From Bacteroidales bacterium UBA6445 (GTDB lineage: Bacteria > Bacteroidota > Bacteroidia > Bacteroidales > UBA932), in NCBI GenBank assembly GCA_002439585.1, contig DJOF01000019.1, forward strand, positions 1-62,229: DNA of 62,229 nt. The letters run 5' to 3'. How positions within the stretch are numbered: position 1 is the first letter of the stretch; the number at the start of each line of letters is the position of its first letter. The position numbers and the translations under genes were made by a program. A model generated the notes under the pieces. It saw only the letters and a list, made by a program, of their open reading frames with translations, did no database searches and was not told the origin of the DNA. Positions 16,640-24,872 of the stretch are shown piece by piece.

Positions 16640-19222
16640 ATGTTAAGAAAGTTTATTTTTACATTTTTTTCTCTCGGGATTGTCTTTTCATGTTCCCGGG
16701 AGGCTGCAGTACCGGAGGCCGTAGATGGTGGTGATGCTGTAGCGGTGAAAGATACAGGCTATTATGTGCCTGGAGTTGCTGTTGTCTATCTCAGTGAAGA
16801 TCTTGCCGATGAGATTGAAGAAGATCTCGCTGCAGGATCGCTTAAGACAAAGTCTTCGGCCCTCAATGATATGATCGCTGATCTCGGGATTGAGTCAATG
16901 ACAAGGGTCTTCCCTTATGCAGGAGAATATGAGCCACGTACGAGAGCCGAAGGCCTTCATAGGTGGTATGAGATAAGATATGCCGAAGGGAATGCTCTTA
17001 CAAAGGCACAGACAGACCTTTCTTCTGTTCCTGGTATCGAGAGCGTAAACGGAAGGCGTCGTATCAAGTCTACTGACTTTAATGATTTTAGTGTGGATCG
17101 TCAATGGCATTACTATAGCCCTAACTCCAAGATAAATGTCAATGTAAAGCCCGTATGGGACAATTATACAACAGGTAATCCAGCAGTAGTCGTAGCTGTA
17201 GTTGACGGTGGTATTGATCTTACACATGAAGACTTGAGATACAATGTAGCAACGTCCGGTCATCATAATTTCGTGCGTGGCAATTCCTATATTACTGCAG
17301 AAGACCATGGCACCCATGTAGCAGGTACTATTGGCGCTGTCAACAACAACGGCAAAGGAGGATGCGGAATTGCAGGTGGTGACTATGCGGCAGGCAAGCA
17401 GGGTGTGACTCTATTGTCTTGTCAGATTTTTGAAGGTAACTCATCTGCCGGCGGTGCGTCTGCCATAAAGTATGCTGCTGACCATGGTGCTGTAATCAGC
17501 CAGAACAGTTGGGGATATAGCTATGATTCAAACAATGATGGCCAACTGACAGGTGGTGAGCTTCAGGCTGCCTTGGCTGCGACTATTCAGCCTGATGATA
17601 AGGCTGCCATAGACTATTTCATAAAATATGCAGGTGTGGATGCCTCTGGTAACCAGAAGGCGGACTCACCCATGAAGGGCGGAGTCGTGATATTTGCTGC
17701 CGGAAACGATGGCATAAGGAATGGTGCTCCGGCCAATTATGAGCCAGTCATAGCAGTAGGAAGTGTTAGCAGAAATGGCGGACGGGCTACATACTCCAAT
17801 TATGGAAGTTGGGTTGATATATGCGCTCCCGGTACAGAGATATACAGTACTTATCCGGACAATAGCTACGGCCTTATGTCCGGAACTTCCATGGCCTGTC
17901 CGCATGTCTCCGGTGTTGCGGCTCTTGTCCTTTCTTATGCGGGTGGCCCTGAATTTACCAATAAGCAGCTTGAAGCCAAGCTACTTGAAGGCGCCAATTC
18001 AAGTGCAGTATCTTCCAGTGCACAGATAGGACCTCTTGCTGATGCTCTCGGTTCTATCGTCTATGGCCAGGATAACCCTCCTGCTGCTGTTAAAGATCTT
18101 CAGGGAGCAGCCAGGTCTAACTTCATAGATCTCGAGTGGTCGTCCACTACTGATAAAGACGGTAATTATGCATATGGTTATTGTGCTCTGTATGGCAAGG
18201 ATTCAGATGCTCTTAAGAAATCAGAACCCAGCAATCTTGTTGCCGGAGTCTCTCAAAAGTCCGTTACTGTCGCAGATGCTTCTGCTCAGAAGCAGGCTAT
18301 GTCGATTTCCGATCTTGATTTCGGGAAAGAATATTTCGTCAAGATATATGCGTTCTCAGCAGGCAGAAATTTCTCTGAAGCTTCTTCAGTGATCGCTGTT
18401 ACGACGCTTTCCAACTCAGCCCCTGTCATCACTACTTCGTATGATGGTAATTGGATTTTCAAGGCTTTTGAAACGCCTTCTATTCCATTTGAGGTTTCAG
18501 ATCCTGACGGACATACTGTAAGTGTCAAATACACAAGCGCTACTTCTGCTGACTCTTTCACTGGCAGTGGAAATGCATATAGCCTGTCTATAGACGGGCC
18601 TGCTATCAATGCCGGCACGTACACGTCAAAGATCACAGCGTCAGATCAGTATGGGGCTTCAGCAACTAGGACTATTAACTTTACTATTTTGGAAAACAAT
18701 CCACCGATTAAGGTAAAGGATATAGACAACCAGTTCTTTACTACGAGGGGCATGGAGTTCACTCTGGATATGGACACCTATTTCAGCGACCCTGATGGTG
18801 AGCAACTTACATACTCCGCCTCAATCGCGGACCCTACCGTGGCTCATCTCGCACAGAATGGCAATCAGCTGATAGGTACTATCCTGAAGTATGGTAGTAC
18901 TGCTGTGACTGTGACTGCTACTGACGCCAAAGGTGCTACTGTATCTACCTCTTTCATGCTGCTTGCACGTCCCTCAAGTACGAAGTACCAGCTTTACCCT
19001 AATCCTGTGAAAACAACTCTCAATGTCGCTACAGGACAGGACAAGGAAAACAGTCATATCAAGGTAGTATCTGCAACAGGTCAGACAGTATATGAGGGAA
19101 ATGTGAATGCAAGTGCTTTCGAGCCGGCAAGGATCGATTTTTCAGGATTTGCACCTGGCAGGTATTCTGTTACTGTCACTGTAGACGGCAAAGAGTATAC
19201 GGAGAATATAGTTAAGAAATAA
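16640..19222 (+). CDS. Subtilisin-like (S8) protease with T9SS C-terminal sorting domain
   Basis: The 860-residue protein carries the full S8 triad: Asp189 (VVAVVDGGID), His223 (DHGTHVAGT) and Ser417 (GTSMACPHVSG), with oxyanion Asn356 (FAAGN). A propeptide-like region (about 45-140) precedes it. After the protease come a fibronectin-III-like module (about 480-590), two cadherin/Ig-like beta modules (about 590-780) and a C-terminal domain opening with YPNPVKTTLNV and ending GRYSVTVTVDGKEYTENIVKK-like strands. That last pattern is typical of T9SS sorting domains. The N-terminus resembles a lipobox (IVFSCSR), which is unusual for T9SS cargo. TATCTTTG at 16601-16608 is a good -7 element. The next gene, 3 nt on, encodes a PorV/PorQ-like barrel. 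It probably degrades extracellular protein. Confidence 0.93.
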   Translation: MLRKFIFTFFSLGIVFSCSREAAVPEAVDGGDAVAVKDTGYYVPGVAVVYLSEDLADEIEEDLAAGSLKTKSSALNDMIADLGIESMTRVFPYAGEYEPRTRAEGLHRWYEIRYAEGNALTKAQTDLSSVPGIESVNGRRRIKSTDFNDFSVDRQWHYYSPNSKINVNVKPVWDNYTTGNPAVVVAVVDGGIDLTHEDLRYNVATSGHHNFVRGNSYITAEDHGTHVAGTIGAVNNNGKGGCGIAGGDYAAGKQGVTLLSCQIFEGNSSAGGASAIKYAADHGAVISQNSWGYSYDSNNDGQLTGGELQAALAATIQPDDKAAIDYFIKYAGVDASGNQKADSPMKGGVVIFAAGNDGIRNGAPANYEPVIAVGSVSRNGGRATYSNYGSWVDICAPGTEIYSTYPDNSYGLMSGTSMACPHVSGVAALVLSYAGGPEFTNKQLEAKLLEGANSSAVSSSAQIGPLADALGSIVYGQDNPPAAVKDLQGAARSNFIDLEWSSTTDKDGNYAYGYCALYGKDSDALKKSEPSNLVAGVSQKSVTVADASAQKQAMSISDLDFGKEYFVKIYAFSAGRNFSEASSVIAVTTLSNSAPVITTSYDGNWIFKAFETPSIPFEVSDPDGHTVSVKYTSATSADSFTGSGNAYSLSIDGPAINAGTYTSKITASDQYGASATRTINFTILENNPPIKVKDIDNQFFTTRGMEFTLDMDTYFSDPDGEQLTYSASIADPTVAHLAQNGNQLIGTILKYGSTAVTVTATDAKGATVSTSFMLLARPSSTKYQLYPNPVKTTLNVATGQDKENSHIKVVSATGQTVYEGNVNASAFEPARIDFSGFAPGRYSVTVTVDGKEYTENIVKK

Positions 19223-19225
19223 GGT

Positions 19226-20155
19226 ATGAACAATCTATCTAAGATAATTTTGCTGTCATTGTCGGCTTTGGCAGCTTCTCTTAAAGTCTCAGCACAAGGC
19301 GATGAGGCTCTCCCTTTTGTGGCAATTGACAGGAATCCTGTCACTTCCGCCATGGGCGGTGTCTCTATAGCTTCTTCGTCTGTGTCGCCTTTCTCGGCTT
19401 TCTCTAATTCGGCTTTGATCCCATTGTCGCACAAGACGGCTGACTTCGCATTTTCTTGGCAGAATTGGGCTCCAGACGGAACGAAGAGCACTAATTTCAA
19501 CCTTGGCGGTGTATATAAGATCGGGAAGAAGATAGGCTTGTCTGTTGTCGGTACATACCAGAGTGGTGATGAGTATACGGTCATAGATGCAAGTGGCAAT
19601 GCTAAAGATCCTTTTACGCCTTCGGATATGGTGTTCGGTGTTGGAGTAGGATACAATTTCTTCAAGGGTCTCTCAGCCGGAGTCAATCTTAAGTATGCTT
19701 CTGAGAAACTTTCAGATGAGGATACATATTCCGCTTTCGGTGCTGATATTTTCCTTGCGTACCGGATATCTGATTTCAATCTGACCGCAGGCGTGACCTC
19801 TGTTGGCTCATCGGTAAAGGACTATAAAGGCAACAGTTTCTCGCTGCCTTCATCTGCAAAGTTGGGTGTCGGATATGACAAAGTATTCTCTGAGAAACAT
19901 CTTGTAGAAGCCGGTTTGGAGGGTGACTATTATTTCAGTGGCAATCCTGCCGTGGCTCTTGGTGCCGGATATACATTCAATGAGATGCTTTCCGTCAGGG
20001 CCGGTTACCGTTATGGCGGGGATAGTGTGATCCCTTCATACGCTTCTGCCGGCATAGGCTTCTCTATGTTTGGCGTGCACATCGACTTAAGCTATCTCTT
20101 TGCATCTGAAGTGCTTGGCAATACTATGAACATAGGTCTCGGTTGGAGATTCTAA
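19226..20155 (+). CDS. PorV/PorQ-family outer-membrane beta-barrel protein
   Basis: The 309-residue protein has a signal peptide ending KVSAQ and the family opening RNPVTSAMGGVSIAS, followed by alternating amphipathic strands of a FadL-like 14-strand barrel and a C-terminal aromatic ending (NIGLGWRF). PorV and PorQ are T9SS components that shuttle or anchor cargo; several paralogues per genome are usual. Its start lies 3 nt after the T9SS-type subtilase stop, so the two are almost certainly co-expressed. A dedicated cargo partner role is inference. Confidence 0.8.
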   Translation: MNNLSKIILLSLSALAASLKVSAQGDEALPFVAIDRNPVTSAMGGVSIASSSVSPFSAFSNSALIPLSHKTADFAFSWQNWAPDGTKSTNFNLGGVYKIGKKIGLSVVGTYQSGDEYTVIDASGNAKDPFTPSDMVFGVGVGYNFFKGLSAGVNLKYASEKLSDEDTYSAFGADIFLAYRISDFNLTAGVTSVGSSVKDYKGNSFSLPSSAKLGVGYDKVFSEKHLVEAGLEGDYYFSGNPAVALGAGYTFNEMLSVRAGYRYGGDSVIPSYASAGIGFSMFGVHIDLSYLFASEVLGNTMNIGLGWRF

Positions 20156-20202
20156 GGTCAATTTGTCTAACGATAGCCAGTCGGCTGTATTCAGTGATTT
20201 GC

Positions 20203-20228
20203 AGGGGCGTCCCAGAGTGGGCGTCCCT
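20203..20228 (+). terminator. GC-rich hairpin after the PorV/PorQ-like gene
   Basis: A stem of about 11 pairs (20203-20214 with 20218-20228) with a one-base bulge, one G-T pair and a three-base loop lies 48 nt after the stop. Only a short AT-rich stretch follows, so it is a stable hairpin but not a canonical T-run terminator. Confidence 0.45.
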
Positions 20229-20367
20229 ATTGCGTTTATTGTGCTTGATCCCGTTTTCTCTGCAACATTTTCAACTTTAGATGCATCTAATATGTGTTGT
20301 TCGTTTGTTGGTGAGGTGATGATGTTCTCTCCCTGGCGGTGGTACAGCATAGATTAGGATAAATGAT

Positions 20368-20874
20368 ATGAGAATATTGCATTTTTTAGGTTGCCTTGTT
20401 CTTCTTGCATCGTGCTCTTCGATGGAGGATCTGGAATATGACATAGCTCCGATTGTCCCCCAGATCTATCTTAATGACAAGGACGGACGTGATCTTTTGG
20501 ATCCATACAGAAGTGACAGCGGATTTGATCCGATGAAGGTGACGGTCGTGTATGAGGATTCCACATATACTGTCAAGACTAGGGACGAGCTGGTGGAGAC
20601 GCGCGCTTATATGCCTTGGTTCTTCGGCCTTGCTATACAGAAAGACGCCTTCGGCAGGTGGCTACTTTCTTTTGGAGAGTTAGACGGTACGGAGGATATC
20701 GACAATAAAGATATAATGATAGACTGGGGGAATGGATGCATAGATGTGATAACTATATTCAATAACTTCAAATGGAAAGCAAACGGATCCCCCTCAATCA
20801 AGAGACGTTTCTACGTCAACGGCAAGAAAACTGATTCTGATGTCGCTGTATTTACCTTTGTCAAGGATATGTAG
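20368..20874 (+). CDS. Small lipoprotein of unknown function
   Basis: The 168-residue product has a lipobox (LLASC) followed by acidic residues (SSMEDLEYD), a pattern linked to surface export of Bacteroidota lipoproteins. The body is beta-rich with many Asp residues and Trp-containing segments (RAYMPWFFGLAIQKDAFG), and the RRFYVNGKKTDSD segment near the end suggests a compact sandwich fold. No family is recognised. It follows the PorV/PorQ-like gene by 212 nt and precedes the nucleoside-kinase promoter, so it may be the last gene of the subtilase cluster or independent. Confidence 0.7.
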   Translation: MRILHFLGCLVLLASCSSMEDLEYDIAPIVPQIYLNDKDGRDLLDPYRSDSGFDPMKVTVVYEDSTYTVKTRDELVETRAYMPWFFGLAIQKDAFGRWLLSFGELDGTEDIDNKDIMIDWGNGCIDVITIFNNFKWKANGSPSIKRRFYVNGKKTDSDVAVFTFVKDM

Positions 20875-20883
20875 CCTTGCGGG

Positions 20884-20915
20884 TTTGCTCTCTATTTGGA
20901 AAATGTTTACTTTTG
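20884..20915 (+). promoter_or_regulatory. Promoter of the deoxynucleoside kinase gene
   Basis: TTTG at 20884-20887 and TACTTTTG at 20908-20915 are separated by 20 nt, a full match to the Bacteroidota TTTG/TAnnTTTG promoter. Transcription would begin near 20922, leaving a leader of about 55 nt before the ATG at 20977. Confidence 0.65.
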
Positions 20916-20976
20916 TATCGCCTTGTGGTGTGATTTTGTCCTCCGCATGGCGATAACTAGTTAATAGACAGTACAT

Positions 20977-21618
20977 ATGCATATAGCGATAGCGGGCAAC
21001 ATTGGAAGCGGCAAGACTACGCTGACCAGGATGCTGGCAGCTCGATACGGATGGACACCTAAGTTTGAGTCGGTGGATTTCAATCCGTATCTATCTGATT
21101 TCTATCAGGATATGAGCCGCTGGTCTTTCAATCTCCAGATTTATTTTCTCAACAAGAGATTCAAGGATGTCGTCGATATATCCAAATCTAGTGAAGTCAT
21201 CATCCAGGATCGCACGATCTATGAGGACGCAAGGATATTTGCTCCAAACCTGCACGATATGGGACTTATGAGTTCAAGGGACTTCGAGACGTACTCGGAT
21301 CTTTTTGACCTTATGATGTCTCTTGTCAAGATGCCAGATCTGCTTATTTATCTCAAATCTTCGATCCCCAATCTTGTCTCGCAGATACAGAAGCGTGGGC
21401 GTGAGTATGAGAAGACGATCCGTATAGATTATCTGACAGGTCTTAATGAAAGGTATGAGAAATGGATATCTGGGTATAAAGGACATCTGCTTGTGATAGA
21501 TGCGGACAGATACAAGTTCGGCAACAATCCGGAGGACTTCGAAGCTATCGCTAATATGATAGATTCCGAGCTTTTTGGGTTGTTCCCAGCTCAGGAGGAT
21601 GACAATACCGGCAATTGA
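20977..21618 (+). CDS. Deoxynucleoside kinase family protein
   Basis: This 213-residue cytosolic enzyme has the P-loop GNIGSGKTT at residues 7-15, the family QDRTIYEDA motif (the DR/E residues that contact the nucleoside) and a lid segment rich in Arg (QKRGREYEKTIR). These enzymes phosphorylate deoxyadenosine, deoxyguanosine or deoxycytidine for nucleotide salvage. Length is typical. The acyl-CoA synthetase begins 13 nt after its stop, so the two genes share the promoter at 20884, although their functions are not obviously linked. Confidence 0.9.
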   Translation: MHIAIAGNIGSGKTTLTRMLAARYGWTPKFESVDFNPYLSDFYQDMSRWSFNLQIYFLNKRFKDVVDISKSSEVIIQDRTIYEDARIFAPNLHDMGLMSSRDFETYSDLFDLMMSLVKMPDLLIYLKSSIPNLVSQIQKRGREYEKTIRIDYLTGLNERYEKWISGYKGHLLVIDADRYKFGNNPEDFEAIANMIDSELFGLFPAQEDDNTGN

Positions 21619-21631
21619 GAATATATCAGAT

Positions 21632-23533
21632 ATGGACAAAAGACCTACAATAATCGATTTCGTAGAGAAATACACAAGACAATATGCCAGAAACGTGTTC
21701 CTGCGCGAGAAGCCGGCTGACAAGTGGACGGAGACTACATTTGAGCAGACAAGGCTGCAGGCATATGATATGGCTGCTGGGCTTCTTGCTCTCGGGCTCG
21801 AGAAGGGCGATAAGGTTGCTCTTCTATCAGAAGGCCGCAACATGTGGGTGATAGGTGAGCTTGGTATTCTCTATGCCGGTGGTGTCAATGTGCCTCTTTC
21901 TGTCAAGTTGGAGGAAGGCAGTGATCTGGTATTCAGGATCAACCATTCAGAATCCCGTTTCGTTATGGTCTCAGGGACTCAGCTGCCCAAGATCAGAAGG
22001 ATAGCTGCAGATCTAAAGACTGTGGAGAAGGTGATTGTCTTCGATGAGATGCCGGAGTACAGGTCCAATGAGATCCCTGTCTCAGAGGTGATATCAATGG
22101 GACGTAAATTCGCTTCAGAGCATTCAGGTGCGCTTGAGGCGAGGTACAAGTCCATAGGTCCGGATGATTATGCAAATATTAGCTATACTTCCGGCACTAC
22201 CGCTGATCCAAAAGGTATCCTCTTGACACACAGGAACTATACTGCAAATGTAGAGCAGGGCCATTCTGTAATTTCTATACCTACAGGAGCGGTTATGCTT
22301 ATTATTTTGCCACTTGACCATTGCTTTGCCCATGTTGCTGGTTTCTATACTATGATGTATTATGGCGGCAGTATTGCTACGGTACCGGTAGGCAAGACCC
22401 CGATGGCATCGCTAAAGAATATACCGATGGCAATCCGCGAGGTTCGTCCGCATGTGATGCTGTCTGTCCCAGCCCTTGCTCGCAATTTTAAGAAAAATAT
22501 CGAATCCAGTATCAAGGCTAAAGGCCCGACAGTGGAGAAATTATACAATTTTGCCCTGAAGTTGGCGATCTCTTACAATAAGGAATATTACAACCGTGGC
22601 GGATTGCTGCAGCTTTGGAAGAAACCGCTTATGGCTCTGTTTGACAAGATTATTTTCAAGAATGTACGACAGGGACTTGGTGGAAGGATGCTCTTCTTTG
22701 TCGGTGGCGGTGCTCTACTTGATATTGAATTGCAAAAATACTATTGTGCAATCGGCATCCCTATGTTTCAGGGATATGGATTGTCAGAAGCAACGCCTAT
22801 TATCTCGGCCAATTCTACAGGTCACTGTATATTCGGTTCTTCAGGAAGGGTTGTGAAGCCTATGGATATCAAGATCTGTGACTCCGAGGGGAAGGCTCTT
22901 CCCTATGGAGAGAAGGGTGAGATTGTGGTCCGTGGGGAGAACGTGATGGCTGGCTATTGGAAGAATCCGGTTGCTACGGCAGAGACGGTTATTGACGGCT
23001 GGCTTCATACCGGTGATATGGGATATATGAGGGATGCAGAGTTCCTTTACGTGGTAGGCCGATTCAAGTCTTTGCTTATAGCTTCGGACGGGGAGAAATA
23101 CAGTCCGGAAGGGTTTGAGGACTCCCTGACAGACGGTTCCAAGTTCATTGACCAGGTTGTTCTGCACAACAATCAGGATCCTTATACTACTGTTATCATA
23201 GTTCCTAATAAAGATGCTCTAAGAGAGTATGTAAAGACTCAGGGAACTGATCCGGCATCTGAGGAAGGCAAGAAGATGATGCTTCTGAAGTTGCAGGACG
23301 AGGTTAATTCTTATCGCAAGGGAGGTTCTCATGAGGGAATGTTTTCGGAGAGGTGGCTTCCGGCTGCAATTATTGTGGCTGACGAGCCTTTCACCGAGCA
23401 GAACCATATGGTCAACAGTACTATGAAGATCGTGCGAGGCAAGGTGGAGAAGCATTATCAAGACAGGATTGACTACGCGCTCACCCCAGAGGGCAAGAAT
23501 GTCTTGAATGTGAAGAATATGGCATCGCTTTGA
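21632..23533 (+). CDS. Long-chain acyl-CoA synthetase (AMP-binding)
   Basis: The enzyme activates long-chain fatty acids with ATP and CoA. The 633-residue protein has the AMP-binding signature YTSGTTADPKG (about residue 192), the second motif GYGLSEATPIIS, the HTGDMGY motif and a C-terminal lysine-containing domain. The AMP-binding region is split by a helical insert (about 300-360), as in bacterial long-chain FadD15-type enzymes. The ATG at 21632 gives the expected MDKRPTIIDFVEKY start; a longer frame would overlap the kinase gene. No signal peptide is present; the protein is expected at the inner face of the cytoplasmic membrane. Confidence 0.93.
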   Translation: MDKRPTIIDFVEKYTRQYARNVFLREKPADKWTETTFEQTRLQAYDMAAGLLALGLEKGDKVALLSEGRNMWVIGELGILYAGGVNVPLSVKLEEGSDLVFRINHSESRFVMVSGTQLPKIRRIAADLKTVEKVIVFDEMPEYRSNEIPVSEVISMGRKFASEHSGALEARYKSIGPDDYANISYTSGTTADPKGILLTHRNYTANVEQGHSVISIPTGAVMLIILPLDHCFAHVAGFYTMMYYGGSIATVPVGKTPMASLKNIPMAIREVRPHVMLSVPALARNFKKNIESSIKAKGPTVEKLYNFALKLAISYNKEYYNRGGLLQLWKKPLMALFDKIIFKNVRQGLGGRMLFFVGGGALLDIELQKYYCAIGIPMFQGYGLSEATPIISANSTGHCIFGSSGRVVKPMDIKICDSEGKALPYGEKGEIVVRGENVMAGYWKNPVATAETVIDGWLHTGDMGYMRDAEFLYVVGRFKSLLIASDGEKYSPEGFEDSLTDGSKFIDQVVLHNNQDPYTTVIIVPNKDALREYVKTQGTDPASEEGKKMMLLKLQDEVNSYRKGGSHEGMFSERWLPAAIIVADEPFTEQNHMVNSTMKIVRGKVEKHYQDRIDYALTPEGKNVLNVKNMASL

Positions 23534-23539
23534 TGGAGA

Positions 23540-23569
23540 CAAAAGAGGCCGGCTATCTACCGACCTCTC
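23540..23569 (-). terminator. Terminator of tRNA-Leu, possibly acting on both strands
   Basis: On the minus strand a 9-bp stem (23568-23560 with 23552-23544, one G-T pair) with a 7-nt loop is followed by TTTT, immediately downstream of the tRNA. On the plus strand the same hairpin, with one mismatch, lies 10 nt after the acyl-CoA synthetase stop and may end that transcript as well. Confidence 0.75.
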
Positions 23570-23572
23570 TTG

Positions 23573-23658
23573 TGCTTCGGACGGGACTTGAACCCGTACA
23601 GGCATTGCTGCCCAAGGGATTTTAAGTCCCTCGTGTCTACCAATTCCACCACCAAAGC
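23573..23658 (-). tRNA. tRNA-Leu, anticodon TAA
   Basis: The minus strand folds as a class II tRNA of 86 nt. The acceptor GCTTTGG pairs with CCGAAGC (one G-T), the D-arm is leucine-type (GAATTGGTAGACACG), and the anticodon loop CTTAAAA gives TAA, reading UUA codons. A long variable arm (TTGGGCAGCAATGCC) and the T-arm GGGTTCAAGTCCC follow. The discriminator is A and no complete CCA is encoded. Confidence 0.96.
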
Positions 23659-23664
23659 ATTTTG

Positions 23665-23695
23665 CAAATATAGATATTGAATCTTTTAAACCAAA
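23665..23695 (-). promoter_or_regulatory. Promoter of tRNA-Leu
   Basis: Read on the minus strand, TTTG (23695-23692) and TATATTTG (23672-23665) are separated by 19 nt, a full match to the Bacteroidota promoter. The -7 element ends 6 nt before the mature tRNA 5' end, so there is almost no 5' leader. The -33 end lies 8 nt from the fabG start codon on the other strand. Confidence 0.7.
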
Positions 23696-23702
23696 ATTTA
23701 TT

Positions 23703-24449
23703 ATGGGACTTTTGAATGGAAAAGTTGCCCTTATCACAGGGGCGGCGAGAGGTATAGGCAAGGCAATTGCCTTGAAATATGCTTCTGAAGGTGCAGATGT
23801 CGCATTTACAGATCTCGTCATCAATGAGGCTGCCGAAGAGACAGTAAAGGAGATTGAGGCTTTCGGGCACAAGGTAAAGGCTTATGCGTCCAATGCCGCG
23901 GATTTTGCCCAGACCGAGCAAGTAGTAGCAGAAGTTCTCAAGGACTTTGGCCATATTGATATTCTTGTCAACAATGCGGGTATCACCAAGGACGGTCTTA
24001 TGCTTAGAATGACTGAGGCTCAGTGGGATGCAGTCATCAATGTAAACCTCAAGTCTGCATTCAACTTCATACATGCCGTGATCCCGATCATGTCCAAGGA
24101 GAAAGGCGGAAGCATAATCAATATGTCTTCTGTAGTTGGTGTATCAGGCAATGCGGGCCAGTGCAATTATTCGGCTTCCAAGGCTGGTCTTATCGGACTT
24201 GCCAAGTCTATCGCAAAGGAGATGGGACCTCGTGGTATCAGGGCCAACTGTATAGCTCCTGGTTTCATCGTTTCCGATATGACAAAAGCGCTTCCTGAGG
24301 CAGTAAGGGACGCTTGGTTGAAACAGATTCCTCTTCGTAGGGGCGGTACACCCGAGGACGTTGCCAATGTCGCACTCTTCCTCGCAAGTGATCTCTCTTC
24401 ATACGTCAGCGGACAGGTGATCCATGTCTGCGGTGCTATGAACTGCTAA
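23703..24449 (+). CDS. fabG: 3-oxoacyl-[acyl-carrier-protein] reductase
   Basis: FabG reduces 3-oxoacyl-ACP to 3-hydroxyacyl-ACP with NADPH in the fatty-acid elongation cycle. The 248-residue short-chain dehydrogenase has the cofactor motif TGAARGIGKAIA, the NNAG motif (VNNAGITKDGLMLRM, characteristic of FabG), the Ser of INMSSVVG and the catalytic YSASK, and ends VIHVCGAMNC, close to the usual FabG ending. It stands alone downstream of the divergent tRNA and ends in a strong terminator. The last codons lie in a 7-bp palindrome (24444-24450 with 24456-24462). Confidence 0.95.
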   Translation: MGLLNGKVALITGAARGIGKAIALKYASEGADVAFTDLVINEAAEETVKEIEAFGHKVKAYASNAADFAQTEQVVAEVLKDFGHIDILVNNAGITKDGLMLRMTEAQWDAVINVNLKSAFNFIHAVIPIMSKEKGGSIINMSSVVGVSGNAGQCNYSASKAGLIGLAKSIAKEMGPRGIRANCIAPGFIVSDMTKALPEAVRDAWLKQIPLRRGGTPEDVANVALFLASDLSSYVSGQVIHVCGAMNC

Positions 24450-24501
24450 ACTCAGTTTAGCAATCTGTTGCTTGTGGGTGAACCCCGAGGACTCTTGATT
24501 T

Positions 24502-24529
24502 AGCTCCGGCATATAGCCGGGGCTTTTTT
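24502..24529 (+). terminator. Rho-independent terminator of fabG
   Basis: A 9-bp stem (24502-24510 with 24516-24524, one T-G pair) with a 5-nt loop is followed directly by a run of six T, 53 nt after the fabG stop. Confidence 0.85.
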
Positions 24530-24872
24530 GTACCTGATGTTACACACCTGTAACCACATATTCTATTAGAAGCTGTGTCATCAGACTTTTGCTCCGTCAT
24601 TATCTCACCTGTTCTTTTTCAGATATTAAGAGTTAAGGCTGAATCCAGTTTGTAGACCGCCATGTTAAGACGGTGAGTCCACTTTTAAAAGGTAGTAATA
24701 AATTTTAACATTTTACTATATTTAAAATATGATAAATAATAGTACATTTACATAATATCCATAGAGACATGTTTTAATCATTTTGAAAGGTGCGCTTGTC
24801 TTTAGGTTAGTTAGAATTACCTTATTTTGTTAATAGTTCCATCTCGCACCCATGGAATCAAATGAATAAACC
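24530..24872 (+). other. AT-rich intergenic region before the lipoprotein pair
   Basis: I see no gene here. The region is AT-rich and must hold the promoter of the next lipoprotein, but no full TTG/TAnnTTTG pair is visible; TTATTTTG near 24822 is a poor match. It may use another sigma factor. Confidence 0.4.

Noticed and set aside
20163..20357. 65-codon open frame between the PorV/PorQ-like gene and the small lipoprotein
   Set aside because: It begins with a non-ATG codon, spans a strong hairpin, has no signal or recognisable motif, and the composition resembles non-coding sequence.
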